A DNA stretch of 64,000 nt, taken from contig OX327684.1 of the NCBI GenBank assembly GCA_946807835.1, positions 19,368,501 to 19,432,500 of the forward strand, read 5' to 3'. The number at the start of each line of letters is the position of its first letter. Position 1 is the first letter of the stretch. Below, in pieces: positions 13,401-25,189 of this stretch. Both the position numbers and the translations under genes were made by a program. This stretch comes from Ailanthus altissimus (Eukaryota > Streptophyta > Magnoliopsida > Sapindales > Simaroubaceae). Under the pieces are notes generated by a model. The model made no database searches and was not told where the DNA came from. It was given only the letters and a program-made list of their open reading frames with translations.

Positions 13401-13900
13401 TCTGCCTTTAAGAATATTTCGTTAATATTAAGAAATTCAAGAGAAATAAAGCCATTTTACCCTTCACCCTCAAACCCTTTTAAAAAATAATAAATAATAA
13501 AATAAAAAATAATTAAAAAATATTATTGGTTTGATCTGGCTAAAGCAGGCCAAATCAGGCCACTCGCAACAGCAGAGCGCCTGAGGCTATGCTAGTGATC
13601 GGCTTGATTTAGTTGGCAAAAAATAACAAGATTGTTGACTTTTTAAATTTGTTTTTGAATTTTTTAAAATTTTATTATTATTTTTTAAATTCATTATTGT
13701 TATTTTTTAATTTTAAATTTATTTTTTTTAAAGAGTTTTATTTATTTATTATTATTTTAAAGGCTTTTATTAAGATAAAAATTTAAAATTTGTATTAAAA
13801 ATAGTAATTTAGTCATTTGAGGTGCATTGACGGAGAATAATTTAGTCACATGAATATACTTTTTTATTTTGTATTAAATTAATTAATTAATTAATTATAT
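10500..13900. other. Intergenic DNA, nothing recognised
   Basis: AT-rich sequence with short homopolymers (for example poly-T near 11945). A GC-richer patch at 10780-11160 includes a short inverted repeat (CCCCAAAACTTTGGGG, near 10920) but no recognised gene. A patch at 13540-13620 reads like decayed transposon sequence without clear ends. No protein family was recognised in any frame. Confidence 0.4.
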
Positions 13901-13911
13901 TAGATTTAGTT

Positions 13912-14625
13912 GTGCAAGATTCAATTCAATTCAATTAATTTACATTCATGTGATGAAATTAAATAATTTAATTGAGTAAATTGAAATTATAATTCAATTG
14001 TGCAAGATTTAATTCAATTAATTTATATTCATGTGATGAAATCAAATAATTCAATTAATTAAATTAAAATTAAAATTCAATCGTGAAAAGTTCAATTCAA
14101 ATCAATTAATTTATATTTATTTAATAAACTCAGATAATTCAATTGAATAAATTAAAATTAAAATTTTTGTGCAAGATTCAATTCAATTAGTTTATATTTA
14201 TGTGATGAAATAAAATAATTCAGTTGAGTAAATTAAATTATAATTTAATTGTGCAAGATTCAAATTAATTCAATTAGTTTATATTTATTTGATAAAATTC
14301 GATAATTCACTTGAATAAATTAAAATTAAAATTTACCTGTGCAAGATTCAATTCAATTTAATTAATTTATATTCATGTGATGAAATCAAATATTTGAATT
14401 CAGTAAATAAAATTACAATTCAGTTGTGTAATATTCAATTCAATTCAATTTATTTATATTCATGTGATGAAATGAAATAATTCAATTGAGTAAATTAAAA
14501 TTCAATTGTGCAAGATTCAATTCAATTCATTTATATTCATGTAATAAAATCAAATAATTCATTTGAGTAAATTAAAATTACAATTCAATTGTGTAATATT
14601 CAATTCAATTAATTTTTATTTATAA
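13912..14625. repeat. Tandem array, unit 82-88 bp, about eight copies
   Basis: The motif GTGCAAGATTCAATTCAATT followed by TTTATATTCATGTGATGAAA recurs with its first base at 13912, 14000, 14083, 14169, 14251, 14339, 14426, 14508 and 14591, so periods run from 82 to 88 bases. Copies have diverged by substitutions and small indels. It lies immediately left of a gypsy LTR fragment. No coding potential was seen. This is a minisatellite of unknown origin. Confidence 0.9.
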
Positions 14626-14899
14626 ATTAAATTGATTAATTCATTTAATTATATCACCAATAAAAAAATTAATAAAATCTACCATAAAATACAAACATTC
14701 TCATATTTTTAATTCATGTAAAGCAATGAAACATATAACACTAAACACACTCAATTTCAATATAATCAACAAGTTCAACATCCAAATTCCAACATCAATA
14801 GTTAATATCAACGACATCGTCCACAACACTTTAACTAACAAAATATATATAATAAATCTAATAATTAACGAACTGCAAAATATTACAAAAAAGTTAAAA

Positions 14900-15661
14900 G
14901 TCTACCATTTTATTCATTATTAATCTTTAATTCTAAATGATAAGACTTGACTTAAGTTCTCTTTAATAATCGAGACAGATCCTGCGATAATATGAGACTA
15001 ACATACTCTTCACTCATACATATGATACAATGAGGTTATCTGACTTAATAAAAAATGTATGCGTGTACTCCAATATACAAAATGATATACAAATACACAA
15101 ACTGAGACACTTATGCAGTTATGCATATTGTGGGCTAACCTCAAAATGTGATGACTGTATCACACTGTACGAATTCTTATGACAACTTGAAAAAAATAGG
15201 GAAAGTAAGAAAAAGGGTGAGCTTGTGGCTTAGTGAGTGGACATAATCTGAAAATATTATATATTTTATATGTATTGTACATGTATAAATTTGTAAGATA
15301 GAATAATGATGAAGCTGTATACTGAGTAGTCAATAAACTTGTATTGAAATATAAGTTGTCATAAAAATCTGTGCTAAATATATGTAACATAGTTCTGGAA
15401 GCATAAATTATTATAAAATCTATTATCAGGCTGAATATATGTAACATAACTCTGAAAATATGTACTACATATATATATATTAAAAATCACACCAAACTTG
15501 TATCCAGAAAAATTTAGTCTAATCTGGCAGAGTAACTCATGCATAAGCAGAGCGGGAGATCTGAGTTGGTCTAACCCGGTGGAATGTTACATCGCTCGGG
15601 TAGAGCAAACTAAACTGGTTTAACGCATATGCAGAACAACTACACTAAAAGGGAGGGTACG
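14900..15661 (-). mobile_element. Left part of a split gypsy 3'LTR
   Basis: This segment resumes directly at 18386 if the solo LTR and one CATGC copy are removed: the left flank ends GGGAGGGTACG+CATGC and the right flank continues GGTGGTTCAAAA. Read on the minus strand, the two pieces (19138-18381 and 15666 to about 14900) would form one LTR of about 1.5 kb belonging to the gypsy pol on the right. The left boundary near 14900 is approximate because the terminal TG/CA could not be fixed. Short open frames in it are not genes. Confidence 0.55.
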
Positions 15662-18385
15662 CATGCTGTAGTAACCAGTATTCACGACTGGTAAAAATAA
15701 GTATTTATATATGTATAAATATACGTATTTTATTTGCATGTTGGTGATACTTGATTTATATATTATTATTAGTAGTGTTTGTATAGGTTAAGGTCATACT
15801 ATTAGCATTGTGTTTAATTGCAAGACTTAGATTTATTTTACGGACCAAATTGTAATACTTTGAAAGTTTTAGGGGTAAATTCATAAATACTAAAAATTAG
15901 TCACTTAGTATAAAAATACACTTTTAAAACCCTAATTCTCTCATTTTGGTCGAGCTACCTCTTTTAGAGAGAGAGAAGAGATAAAAGAGGGGAGAGAAAG
16001 AGAAGAAGGAGAAGAAAAAGAAGAAGAAATTAGAATTTTGAATTTTAAGAGGTATATCACAACAATTTCTCAATTTATTAGTGTTAATTATGTTAATTTC
16101 TTTAAGTTTTAATTTTTGGAAATATGTATAATTGAGGATTTGATGTGTATTTCGTATGATATTTTGAGAATTAATGATGATCTATAAGATAACTTGATAA
16201 ATCATGATGGATTGTAGAATTTCTGCTTGATAGTCTCTTGATCCAAGAATTTTATAAATTGTTGTGATTCGATTCTGGTTTTAAATTTTGAATATATGAA
16301 ATTAGACATTTTTAGTATCATCTGAGACTTTGAATCGATTAAAAATTCCAGAAATTGAATTTGTTGTGAATTTACCAAAATAACCCTGAAATTCTAAAAA
16401 TTTCTTATGTGAACAGTATGATATAGTGACGAACAATATTTGTCCTACTGAATGATCTTCAAAAATTACGAATTTATGAAATATGATAATTTTATATGTC
16501 TAATATGATATACTCGGAATTGAGAATTTAGATTAATGTGGTAGAAGTGTTATGATTTTCTAAAGTGTATCAGCTCATTGAAGTATTTGATTAACAGATT
16601 TTTAAAGCTATGGAATAAAATAATTTTAAAATACTTTTGGCAGTGATTTGGAAGTAAAATATTTATCATGGACTGAGATATGTGTTAAGAGTAATTATGT
16701 GGTAGTTTTATAATTTTTGAGTTAGTATATGATTTTATAAAATTGGGAGATTGAATACTGTTCAGTAAGTATCTTGATCCTATCAGGTTAGTAGTTTGGA
16801 TTCGATGGTATGTATGGAATGGATTGTGTAGGAATTTTGATATAATATTCATATATAAGAAGGATATATGAGTCAAGAATGATACATTATGATTTTGGAG
16901 TAATTAGACATCATTTGTGGTATTAGAAAATTTTGTTAAGTATAAGTGGTCAGAATGACAGGTTTTGAGAAACCAAGTATTTTGACCAATTTGATGTGAT
17001 AAATGCATTGTGTATAATTTTGTAAGCTATTTAAAGTATTTTGTGTTAATGGTGAGGCTTATGAAATGATTAATCTCCATTGATAGGTTAAGGAGATTTA
17101 AGCCTTGTACCTGAAAATGCTAAGAGGTAAGTATACTAGATTTTTTACTGAAATCACAATAAACGTAGTAAATGTTTTGTATGATTTTGTAAATGTGGTT
17201 AGGAATATGTTTATGTTATGTCAAAGTATATTTTGATATGAAATGTGAAGATATATATTTATGAATGTGAGTATGGACATACATGACATACATGTGTTTT
17301 TGAAAGTGAGCTTTCAAAATAAGATATGTTTAACAAAGAAAGCTTTTGAAGTGTAATATGTCCATGAGAAATATTTTGTGTTTTGAGGGTACTTGAACTC
17401 ACTATTAACTTAGTATGTATTTTATGTGATTTGTGGAGCCTTTATGTATGGCCTTTCCTTCGGGATTGGTATATATTATGTGTTCCGTATGTAGGGAGGA
17501 TCCTATTGGTACCTAAAGGAAGAGTGAGTCATCACATTCGTGTGGTGGCGTATTGGTGCATGTGAGAGGACTCGCCGATGATCAGGGTGAGGGTTTGGCT
17601 TTTACCTTCGGGCATGAGCATTATATATGTGTAATTTAAAGGCCTCACTTGTACTATTCCTCTTATACGGTATGTCACCTACGAGTGACATTTGGCTCAT
17701 TATGTGATATGTGATATGTAAGTCCTACTAAGTAGTAGTTGAGTGATGGTATTCCTATTATGTGTTTTGAAAGAATGTGTAAGCGTTTACATGATATGTG
17801 ATTTGATAAGATTATGATTTTGATTGATCATAGCATATCATACATATGCATTGTGTACAAATATGTATTTGTATTTGATATATGAAAAACTAGTATGCTT
17901 ACTGAGTTTTATGCTCATTATAGTTTATGGTGATTTCAGGTAAATAAGGTACATGTGTGCTTAGCGGATTTGGCAAGGCTTCTGCTGTTCCTTGGGTTCT
18001 CTAAGTTGTTAGGTTGCTAAGTGTTTCATTTAGGGACACGTGGGATAAGATATTTGATTTGTCCCTAGTGAATAAATACTTATGTATTATTTTATTGTGT
18101 GTGGTTGGATTTAGTTTAAGTTTCACCAAGTGTAGTAATGGATTGATTTTAAGTAATAATTTGCAATGAATATATTCTGGGCTTCCGGTAACAAAGTTGC
18201 TACTGGTGACGTAGTAGAGTGTTAATCTCTGAGAAAACTCTGCGTATCTCTGGTTTACTAATTGTCCCAGTCATAATTCAATTGCTATAATTCTGAAAGA
18301 AATTAAAATGAATGTTTAAGTATTATTGAATGAATGTAAGTGATGTCGTGTGTCAAATCTTTTGGGTCTGGGGTATGACACATGC
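15662..18385 (+). mobile_element. Solo LTR, 2714 bp, with CATGC target duplication
   Basis: The element runs 15667-18380, starts TGTAGTAACC and ends GGGGTATGACA, and is flanked on both sides by the identical five-base CATGC (15662-15666 and 18381-18385). Read on +, it has features of a transcribed gypsy LTR: a purine-rich leader (AGAGAGAGAAGAGAT, near 15970) after an AACCCTAATTCT motif, a possible donor AGAGGTAAGTATAC near 17125, and the ending GGGTCTGGGGTATGACA. No internal gag or pol is present, so it is a solo LTR left by recombination between two LTRs. The perfect target duplication implies it is younger than the LTR it interrupts. Confidence 0.85.
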
Positions 18386-19138
18386 GGTGGTTCAAAAATT
18401 ATTACTATATAATATCATGAAAGCATAATTGTTCTAAAATAAATATTTATTTACTGAACATAATAATAAACTATACTATAATAAATTTTAAAACATTACT
18501 GAATATACAAAATAATATAAATATTTACATGTCTAAAATAAATCACGACTAAATCTGATAACGCGTAATTTAATCATAAACAACTGTATTAAAAATATAA
18601 AATATATATAGTTATCCACTCAAAAAAGTGCGCTAATTATGAGTTGGGTTTGGATTCTAAGATCTACCTACTATCAGCACACCTTCTATATCATAGGGTG
18701 TAAAAATACATCATTAGTATGAATATATATTATAAATATTAAAATATGAGTATTCTAATATCGTAAAACTATTACTCGCTAAATTACTGAGTATAAATTT
18801 AACTACCTAAACTAATTTCCTGAAATTTCTTATTTATTTTCTTATTTTTTCTATTTCTCTCGACTGCTTTTTTTTTCCTTTCTCATTCTCATTCTCTTTT
18901 TCTTCTTCTTTCTTCTCGGTTTCTTTTTCTTCCTTTTTCTTTTTTTTCTTTTCTTTTTCTCTTTTCTTTCCCTCGGGTTTTTCTTCTTCTTTCTCTGTTT
19001 CAACTTTGCTTCTTTTCTTCTTCTGTTTCAATTGCTTCTTCTTAAACGAAGCAAAAACAAAACTAAATATATATATATATATATATTTGTATTCCCTTTT
19101 TTTGCCATTAAGACTTTTAATCATACACGTGTATAACA
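18386..19138 (-). mobile_element. Right part (start) of the split gypsy 3'LTR, with preceding purine tract
   Basis: On the minus strand the LTR begins TGTTATACACGTG at 19138, directly preceded by a purine-rich tract (AAAAGGTGAAGAA) that is the expected polypurine primer. That tract follows the pol stop codon by fewer than 40 bases, as is usual for this family. Within it, 18836-19030 is an extreme polypyrimidine stretch on +. The minus-strand frame there codes only lysine and glutamate runs and is not taken as a gene. An (AT)n run lies at 19065-19087. Confidence 0.65.
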
Positions 19139-19174
19139 ATTCTTCACCTTTTAAAAAAATTTCGTCATCCAAAT

Positions 19175-21200
19175 TTATATACCTCTTTGAAACAAATAAG
19201 GATGCTGAACTCTCATTTGATCCTCTCGCTCACATGTAGCCTCTTTCATTGTATAATTCCTCCATAATACTTTAATTAGCGAAATAGTCTTATTACGTAG
19301 TTTTTACTGGTGATAGTCCATTATTTGAATAGGTTCCTCATCATAAGTCAAGTCTGTCCTCAACTGAACTGGCTGAGTATTTAGAATGTGAGAAGGATTA
19401 GGTAATACTTCACAACATAGAAACATGAAACACATTATGATTGCGTGACAACTTAGGTGGTAATGCTAAGCGGTACGCAACTACACCAACCCTTTCTAGA
19501 ATCTCATATGGCCCGATATATCTAAGACTTAATTTTTTTTGTTTTCCGAAACGAAGCACACCCCTCAATGGTAAGATTCGTAAGAAGACTCTTCTGTCTG
19601 TCTTGAGCTGCATTAAGTCTGTCTCTGATAATATTGATCTTCTCACTAGTGGCTTGGATAATCTCCAAACTCAACAATTTTCTTTCTCCAACCTCATCCC
19701 AGTAAATCGGAGTTCTACATTTTCTTCCGTATAAAGCCTCATACGGCGCTATTTGAATGCTAGACTGATAACTATTATTATATGCAAACTCCATCAATGG
19801 TAAATAATCATCCCAATTACCCTTAAGCTGCAACATACAAGCTCTGAGCATATGCTTTAATATCTGTATAGTTTTCTCCGACTGTCCATCTATTTTAGGA
19901 TGAAAAGCTGTACTAAAATTTAGCTTAATACTTAAGGCTTTCTGTAAGCTATGCTAAAATCTAGAAGTGAATCGAGGGTCTCTATATGATACGATAGATA
20001 CTGAAGTCCCATGTAATCGTACAATCTCACTCACATACAAATGAGCCAGCCTATCTAATGAGTATGAAATCTTATGAGGCAAAAAATGAGTAGACTTTGT
20101 GAGTCGATCAACAATCACCCAAATACTATCATGACCCCTTCGAGTACGAGGAAGCCCAACAACAAAGTCCATGGTGATATATTCCCACTTCCATTCAGGA
20201 ATTGGAAGTGGTTGAGATAATTCTGCTGGCCTCTGATGTTCTGCCTTAACCTGCTTATAAATTCGGCAGTGAGATACAAACTTTGCAATATCTCTTTTCA
20301 TACTTTGCCGCCAGTAATGTTCTCTCAGAGATGCATAGCATAAGCTGAGCTATGAGCTTCTTCTAAAATTTACTTCTTTAACTCTGAGATATTCGAAACA
20401 CAAAGCCTGTTACCCATAACTAATGTCCCATCAGCTTTCAATGTTAAATCAGTTCGCATTCCATTCTTTACTTCTTGCTTAAGTTTAACTAAATTAGGAT
20501 CCTAATCTTGCATCTCTCGAATCTGGTCAATCAACATAAGCCTAACTTCAAAATGTCTTAGATGGACTCCAAACTTGTCTACAGACAATTCAACCCTCAT
20601 AGATCTGAATTCAACTAATAATGGAAGATAAATCACTCTCAAATAAGCAATAGAGCTAGAAGACTTTCTACTGAGTGCATCTACTATCACATTCGCTTTA
20701 CTTGGATGATAATCAATCATACAATCATAATGTTTTATTAGCTCTAACCATCTCTATTGTCTCAGATTCATATCTTTCTGTGTGAACAAATACTTCAAAT
20801 TGTGATCAGTGAGATTTAACATGTAACATCATATAGATAATGTCTCCAAATCTTCAAGGCGAATACTATTGCTGTCAATTCTAAATCATGGGTTGGATAA
20901 TTCAACTCATGCTTCTTAAGCTGCCTAGAAGCATAAGCTATCACCTTACCATGCTGTACCAATACACAACCTAATCCTTGTCTAGAAGCATCATTGTAAA
21001 TTATAAATCCTTCAGTGTCAGATGGAAGAGTAAGAATAGGAGTTGAAGTTAATCTCTTTTTAAGTTCTTAGAAACTACGTTCACATTCATCAGTCCACAC
21101 AAACTTTAAATTTTTTCTGGTCAACTTTGTAAGCGGTGCAGCAATCTTAGAGAAGTATTTAACAAATCTCCGATAATAACCTGCTAGACCGATAACAACT
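19175..21200 (-). pseudogene. Decayed Ty3/gypsy (chromovirus-like) pol: RT end, RNase H, integrase, chromodomain-like tail
   Basis: Reading leftward on the minus strand: end of the reverse transcriptase/RNase H connection (GLAGYYRRFVKYFSKIA, 21200-21070); RNase H ([20 protein letters not shown], about 21000-20930; HPSKANVIVDALSRK near 20700); integrase with WEYITMDFVVGLP, SYRDPRF and [15 protein letters not shown] supplying the D, D and E of the catalytic core (20190-19860); the integrase C-terminal part (YIGPYEILERVG; LSRNHNVFHVSML); and a chromodomain-like tail (LIKVLWRNH) ending at 19175. The frame is broken by several stops and shifts. One stop, TAG after SRF near 19958, replaces the expected TGG. 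Gag, protease and most of the reverse transcriptase are missing: homology stops abruptly near 21200. Confidence 0.85.
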
Positions 21201-21460
21201 TGTTTCTTCGGTCTTTTTTTGGCTGGTTTTGTTGGATTTGATTTTGATATGCTAGGTTCTAGCCACCACCATAGCCTATTGAGCACATCCAGCCACCTAT
21301 CCGAACAAGCTGCCGAGCTAGCCACCGTCGAACACTCAGCCCTTGCACTTGACCAATCATCGCTCTTTATAGACGTGCCCCCGTCTGACTTGGTGCGAAG
21401 CAAACTCCGACAACATTCAATCTCTCTCTTACCACTGTAAAGAACAATATATTTTTTATA
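21201..21460. other. GC-rich block abutting the truncated gypsy pol
   Basis: The gypsy homology ends near 21200 and is followed by about 230 bases of markedly higher GC content. Both strands are open here (for example 21219-21440 on + and 21403 leftward on -), but neither frame resembles a known family. The block may be element leader sequence brought next to pol by an internal deletion, or an unrelated captured fragment. No target duplication or terminal repeat was seen at the junction. Confidence 0.4.
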
Positions 21461-21929
21461 GTCTTATTATCTTGTTGTTATTTTGTGAATGTATTATTGG
21501 TGAGATTAAGTGTTTGAAATGATTTAATTGTTGTTTGGATGAAGCTTGTATTTGTTAATGGTGAATTGTGTGGTCTCTTTATTTTAAAGTTTTTTTTTAT
21601 GTAATTATTATTTTGTGTAAAGTAAATATCCTCTATAATAAGGTAAAATTTCTCCTATGAAATCAAATATTTTCGTCCTCAATGAAAATAAAAAATTCAT
21701 CTATAAATGATCTCCAATCATAAACTTTAATGTTATTCTATTTATAAGAAAAGCATTAGATTCGGACAATCATCAATACATCCATATCTATATTGTCCTG
21801 ATAATTCTTTATTTTATAATACCAGACTTTGTAATATTTTTTATTTATTAATAATATTAAAATTACTTTAAATATTTAAAATAAAAGTGTGGTGGCTATG
21901 ACCGCTACACCCCGAACACCAACCCCCCC

Positions 21930-22219
21930 GAAGCACTTTTAATCCCGATGTTGAACAAGCAGAGGCCCTTGCAATTCTTTTTGGGTTAGAGTTGCCTAAA
22001 ATCTGAACTGCTACCCCCTCGAAGTGGAATCGGACTGTATGAACGTAGTCAAATCTAATTCATGGTCTCATTATCTCTCTCAAAGAAATCAGGTGGATCA
22101 TCAAGGAGATCCTTAGATTCATTCCACGATCTCAAAATGTAATGACCCGTAAATTGGCCAAGAAAGCTCTAATTATTACTGATATAAGGATTTGGCTGGA
22201 TAGTTTTCCAGCTCTTTGA
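21930..22219 (+). pseudogene. RNase H-like (RVT_3 type) domain relic
   Basis: Across shifting frames on + the sequence gives RSTFNPDVEQAEALAILFGL, then VESDCMNVVKSNS, then LKEIRWIIKEILRF, then NVMTRKLAKKALI and WLDSFPAL before a TGA at 22217-22219. These match in order the RNase H-like domain found in plant LINE retrotransposons and in many short plant genes of that type: the EAEALA motif, VESDC, and the H/LAK end. At least two frameshifts separate the pieces, so it cannot encode a working protein. A LINE remnant and a dead host gene of the same fold are both possible. Confidence 0.7.
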
Positions 22220-23000
22220 GCAATGAAATTCCAATTAAAAAAGAAGAAGCAAATAAGCAAATGAAGCATCACTGCATCAGCAGCATTCAGCGCTCTCTTT
22301 CTCAAACTGCCGCCCCATGAGATATTTAAAGAGGCTCTCTGCCACGTTGAGTCATCTTCTTCTACTCTACGGGCTGACATTTTTCAATTGAAATATTTAC
22401 AATTCAGCACCCGTTATTGCATTAAAAAAATGGAAAAAATATTAAATATTGAATTTAATAGTAATCTCTTGTCAGCCCACGTACACCAGATCCACAGAGC
22501 TCTGCTCATGGAATCTCCTCCTCTTTCCCATAGAGTGAAAAAAATGAAAGATGTAATATCTCAAGAAACTCAAAATTTAAAGAAAAACACAAAAGAAAAA
22601 ACCCAGAAAAATTAATTAACAAAAAAAAAGAGAAATTAAAACACAAAAGATCATAAATATGACTGAAATTTAGATTGATTCTTCCCTATAACATAATAGT
22701 ACTAACATTAAGAACTCCTCCTCCTCATCATCATCAAATGAAGATTCAGAGCCCCAAAAAAATCTAACTCAAAAACAAAACAAAGCAAAAATTCAATCTT
22801 TATGTACACGTGTGTATATATATATATCCTAATGTTCTCCTCTTCTTCCTTGGCCGCTAAACCCAAACTGGGTTCCGTATTCAGAGCTGACCCAAAAACG
22901 ATCTCACAGGAATGAATAAGAGGAAATCAAATTTCAATTTTGATTCTTTTTCTCTCTTTCTTGGCAGATCGATCCCTCTTTTCCTTTTCAGTCTTTGTTT

Positions 23001-23273
23001 TCAAGAATCACTGTAATCTCTCCAGCAGATGAGCATGGCAACACATCGCCTTATTATGTAGAAACGGGCTCTTTGTTCTTTGACTAATCTTGCGCACTTT
23101 CTAGTGAAAGAGCACCTTCTTTGAGATGATGAAGAAGCACTTTCGATAAAAGCAGTTGATGAAGAGCGGGAGCAGCTTCTTAATGACCCTTCTTTCTTGG
23201 ACAGCTTCCATTTCTCATCAAAATAAAACTGTGGTGGTGCACTTGTAGTGTGAGGGAAAGTAGTAGTAGCCAT
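23001..23273 (-). CDS. RTFL: ROTUNDIFOLIA-like / DEVIL small polypeptide
   Basis: Single-exon frame of 90 residues, MATTTFPH...WRDYSDS. The serine-rich N-terminal half (S27-S50) is variable in this family. The C-terminal RTF domain (about residues 57-85) is strongly conserved: RKCARLVKEQRARFYIIRRC followed by VAMLICWRD. Plant RTFL/DVL peptides lie at the plasma membrane and restrict polar cell proliferation when overproduced, affecting leaf, pedicel and fruit shape. The start is the only ATG giving the usual family length. A TATA box lies about 205 bases upstream, which gives a leader of roughly 170 bases. The gene is flanked by non-coding DNA. Exact subfamily (RTFL number) is not assigned. 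Confidence 0.93.
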   Translation of the reverse strand: MATTTFPHTTSAPPQFYFDEKWKLSKKEGSLRSCSRSSSTAFIESASSSSQRRCSFTRKCARLVKEQRARFYIIRRCVAMLICWRDYSDS

Positions 23274-23475
23274 ATGTGAGATGAAAGCACTTTCTAAGAA
23301 TCACTTCTTTCTCTAAAAATAAAATGATTTTTGGATCTTTTGTTAACAGAGAAAGAGAAAAGCAAAAGCAAAGCAAGAGTAAATGTGAGAGTGAATATAG
23401 AAGTGGGTATTTGCGAATGAGTGAGTAAACGAATTGAGAGTTGAGAGTTAATAAGATGAGTGAAGGGAAGCTCAC

Positions 23476-23483
23476 TATTTATA
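23476..23483 (-). promoter_or_regulatory. TATA box of the RTFL/DVL gene
   Basis: On the minus strand the sequence is CCATTATAAATAGTGAG, with TATAAATA at these positions. It sits at a sensible distance from the 90-residue frame. The long frame starting at 23475 begins before the expected transcription start and is therefore not taken as an upstream ORF. Confidence 0.7.
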
Positions 23484-23699
23484 ATGGGGATGAAGAGAAG
23501 AAAAGGGTTGCAGAAATCAGATGGGGTGTGGCAGTGGGTATCACCTGGGCCTTCTTTGCCTCGAGAGGCCCACCAAATTCAATTTTAAATAATTTAATTA
23601 AATTTATATTATAAAATATAAGGCTGAAATGAGGTGGTTCCCAATACACACACGTCGACGTCATGGGAAATTTAATGCAAAGGAAAGGAAATCTCAGTG

Positions 23700-25180
23700 A
23701 GGTTTTTGTGTTGTGCTGTGGCTGTGGGGGCTGACTGCTGACGCTGTAAAATTTCTAGGTGAGGAAAAAGTGATTTTTGTTAGCAGCAGAAATTAAAAGG
23801 TGAGAGAGAAAAAAAGATTTGGTGAGGATCAAAGTGGAGATCTCGCTTTTTACAGTAATTGGAACTGGCAGAGAAAAATATTGTTTACTTTTTTTCTGCA
23901 GTAAATGAGATTTTGTTATTTTCTGGTATGAAAATGAATGCTTTAGCTTCTAAAGACGGCAAGGAATCTAATTTATATTTACAGATATACACTGTCACTT
24001 TGAGTTGTTAGAGAAAGAACACTTTGACTGTGGACTGCGGTTGTTAAGATTACGTATAGGCTTCAAGAAAACCTTAGGTCAAAATTCAAGTACTTGAGTT
24101 TTTCTCTTCGCCAATATCGTTGCTGTAACATTAAAGGCACCTTGGTCACGCTCTCCAACCTTATTTAGATCAACTTTATTATTATTTGAATTTTTTATTT
24201 TAATAAAAATTAAATCTGCTTATAAATATTGGAAGAAATCTACTAATCACTCCGTCCATGGGGTGTTTTTAAATAATAAAAAGGTGAATATTATAAGTGT
24301 AAAGGATAAATAAGACTTTACCTTTGAAGTCTTTTATCTATTATTATTATTATTTTGATTAAAGTCTTTTATCTATTATAAAGCATACAAAAGTATGCAA
24401 TTCATAGTAAAAGATTCGATAAAATGATCAAGTTTTGGTCTATTCTTGGCTAATTTCTATCTCCAAAACATGGAATCGTGTGTTAATTAATTATATTAAA
24501 TGAGAGTTTCAACCATAAACTTGTCTTTAATATGCAAATCATGCATCTAAGCTTCCATGATCCAAGGAATAGACTTTTTAAGAGTAATTGGTTAAGAATG
24601 ATTAAAAGGAGAGAAGGAACCCAGTAACTTTCATAATATGTTTTTATTAACTTTCATAATATATATATTTCGGTAGATATAATATTAATGATTAAATAGT
24701 TAATATTATATTTTAAGACTACTGATATAAAATTATATATAAATTATTGAGATTCTACACAACATAGTTCCATTAAAATATATTTGAACCTAACTCTCTT
24801 ATTAGAAGAAATACAAACAATTTTATTACCGAAGATTTTCCTACAATTGAAACATTTGCCTTTATTAAAGATGAGAAGTTATATTCTCAAATATGGGGGA
24901 CAAAACAACCATTACATAGATAGAAGGATAATACAAACACCACTGCTTTATTTTTTCCATCCATAATAAATTTTACTAGTAACCTATCCAAGACCTTAAC
25001 CAAGTCAATATCAAAATAGATAACAATAATAATCTCAGATGGTTGTGGAGAGGTTCAAGCATTATTAGGGATTACTTTTCTTTGAGTTTAGGTCTAAATG
25101 GCTATTAGTAAGCAATATTTTTCTTGAGATGGCAACGACGACATGTTCTAAGGTTTCTTGGAGAAAAACTATTGGCAGCG
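23700..25180. other. Intergenic DNA, nothing recognised
   Basis: Sequence upstream of the RTFL/DVL gene, AT-rich with purine-rich patches. A 20-base phrase, AGTCTTTTATCTATTAT, occurs twice about 36 bases apart near 24328-24380. No coding family was recognised. Confidence 0.35.
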
Positions 25181-25189
25181 TTGTCCAAT

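Noticed and set aside
18834..19172. 112-codon lysine/glutamate-rich minus frame
   Set aside because: It is a low-complexity purine tract inside the gypsy LTR, overlapping the LTR start.
22132..22380. 82-codon minus frame
   Set aside because: Antisense to the RNase H-like relic, with no recognised family.
23218..23475. 85-codon minus frame as an upstream ORF of the RTFL gene
   Set aside because: Its ATG lies next to the TATA box, before the expected transcription start, so it is probably not transcribed.
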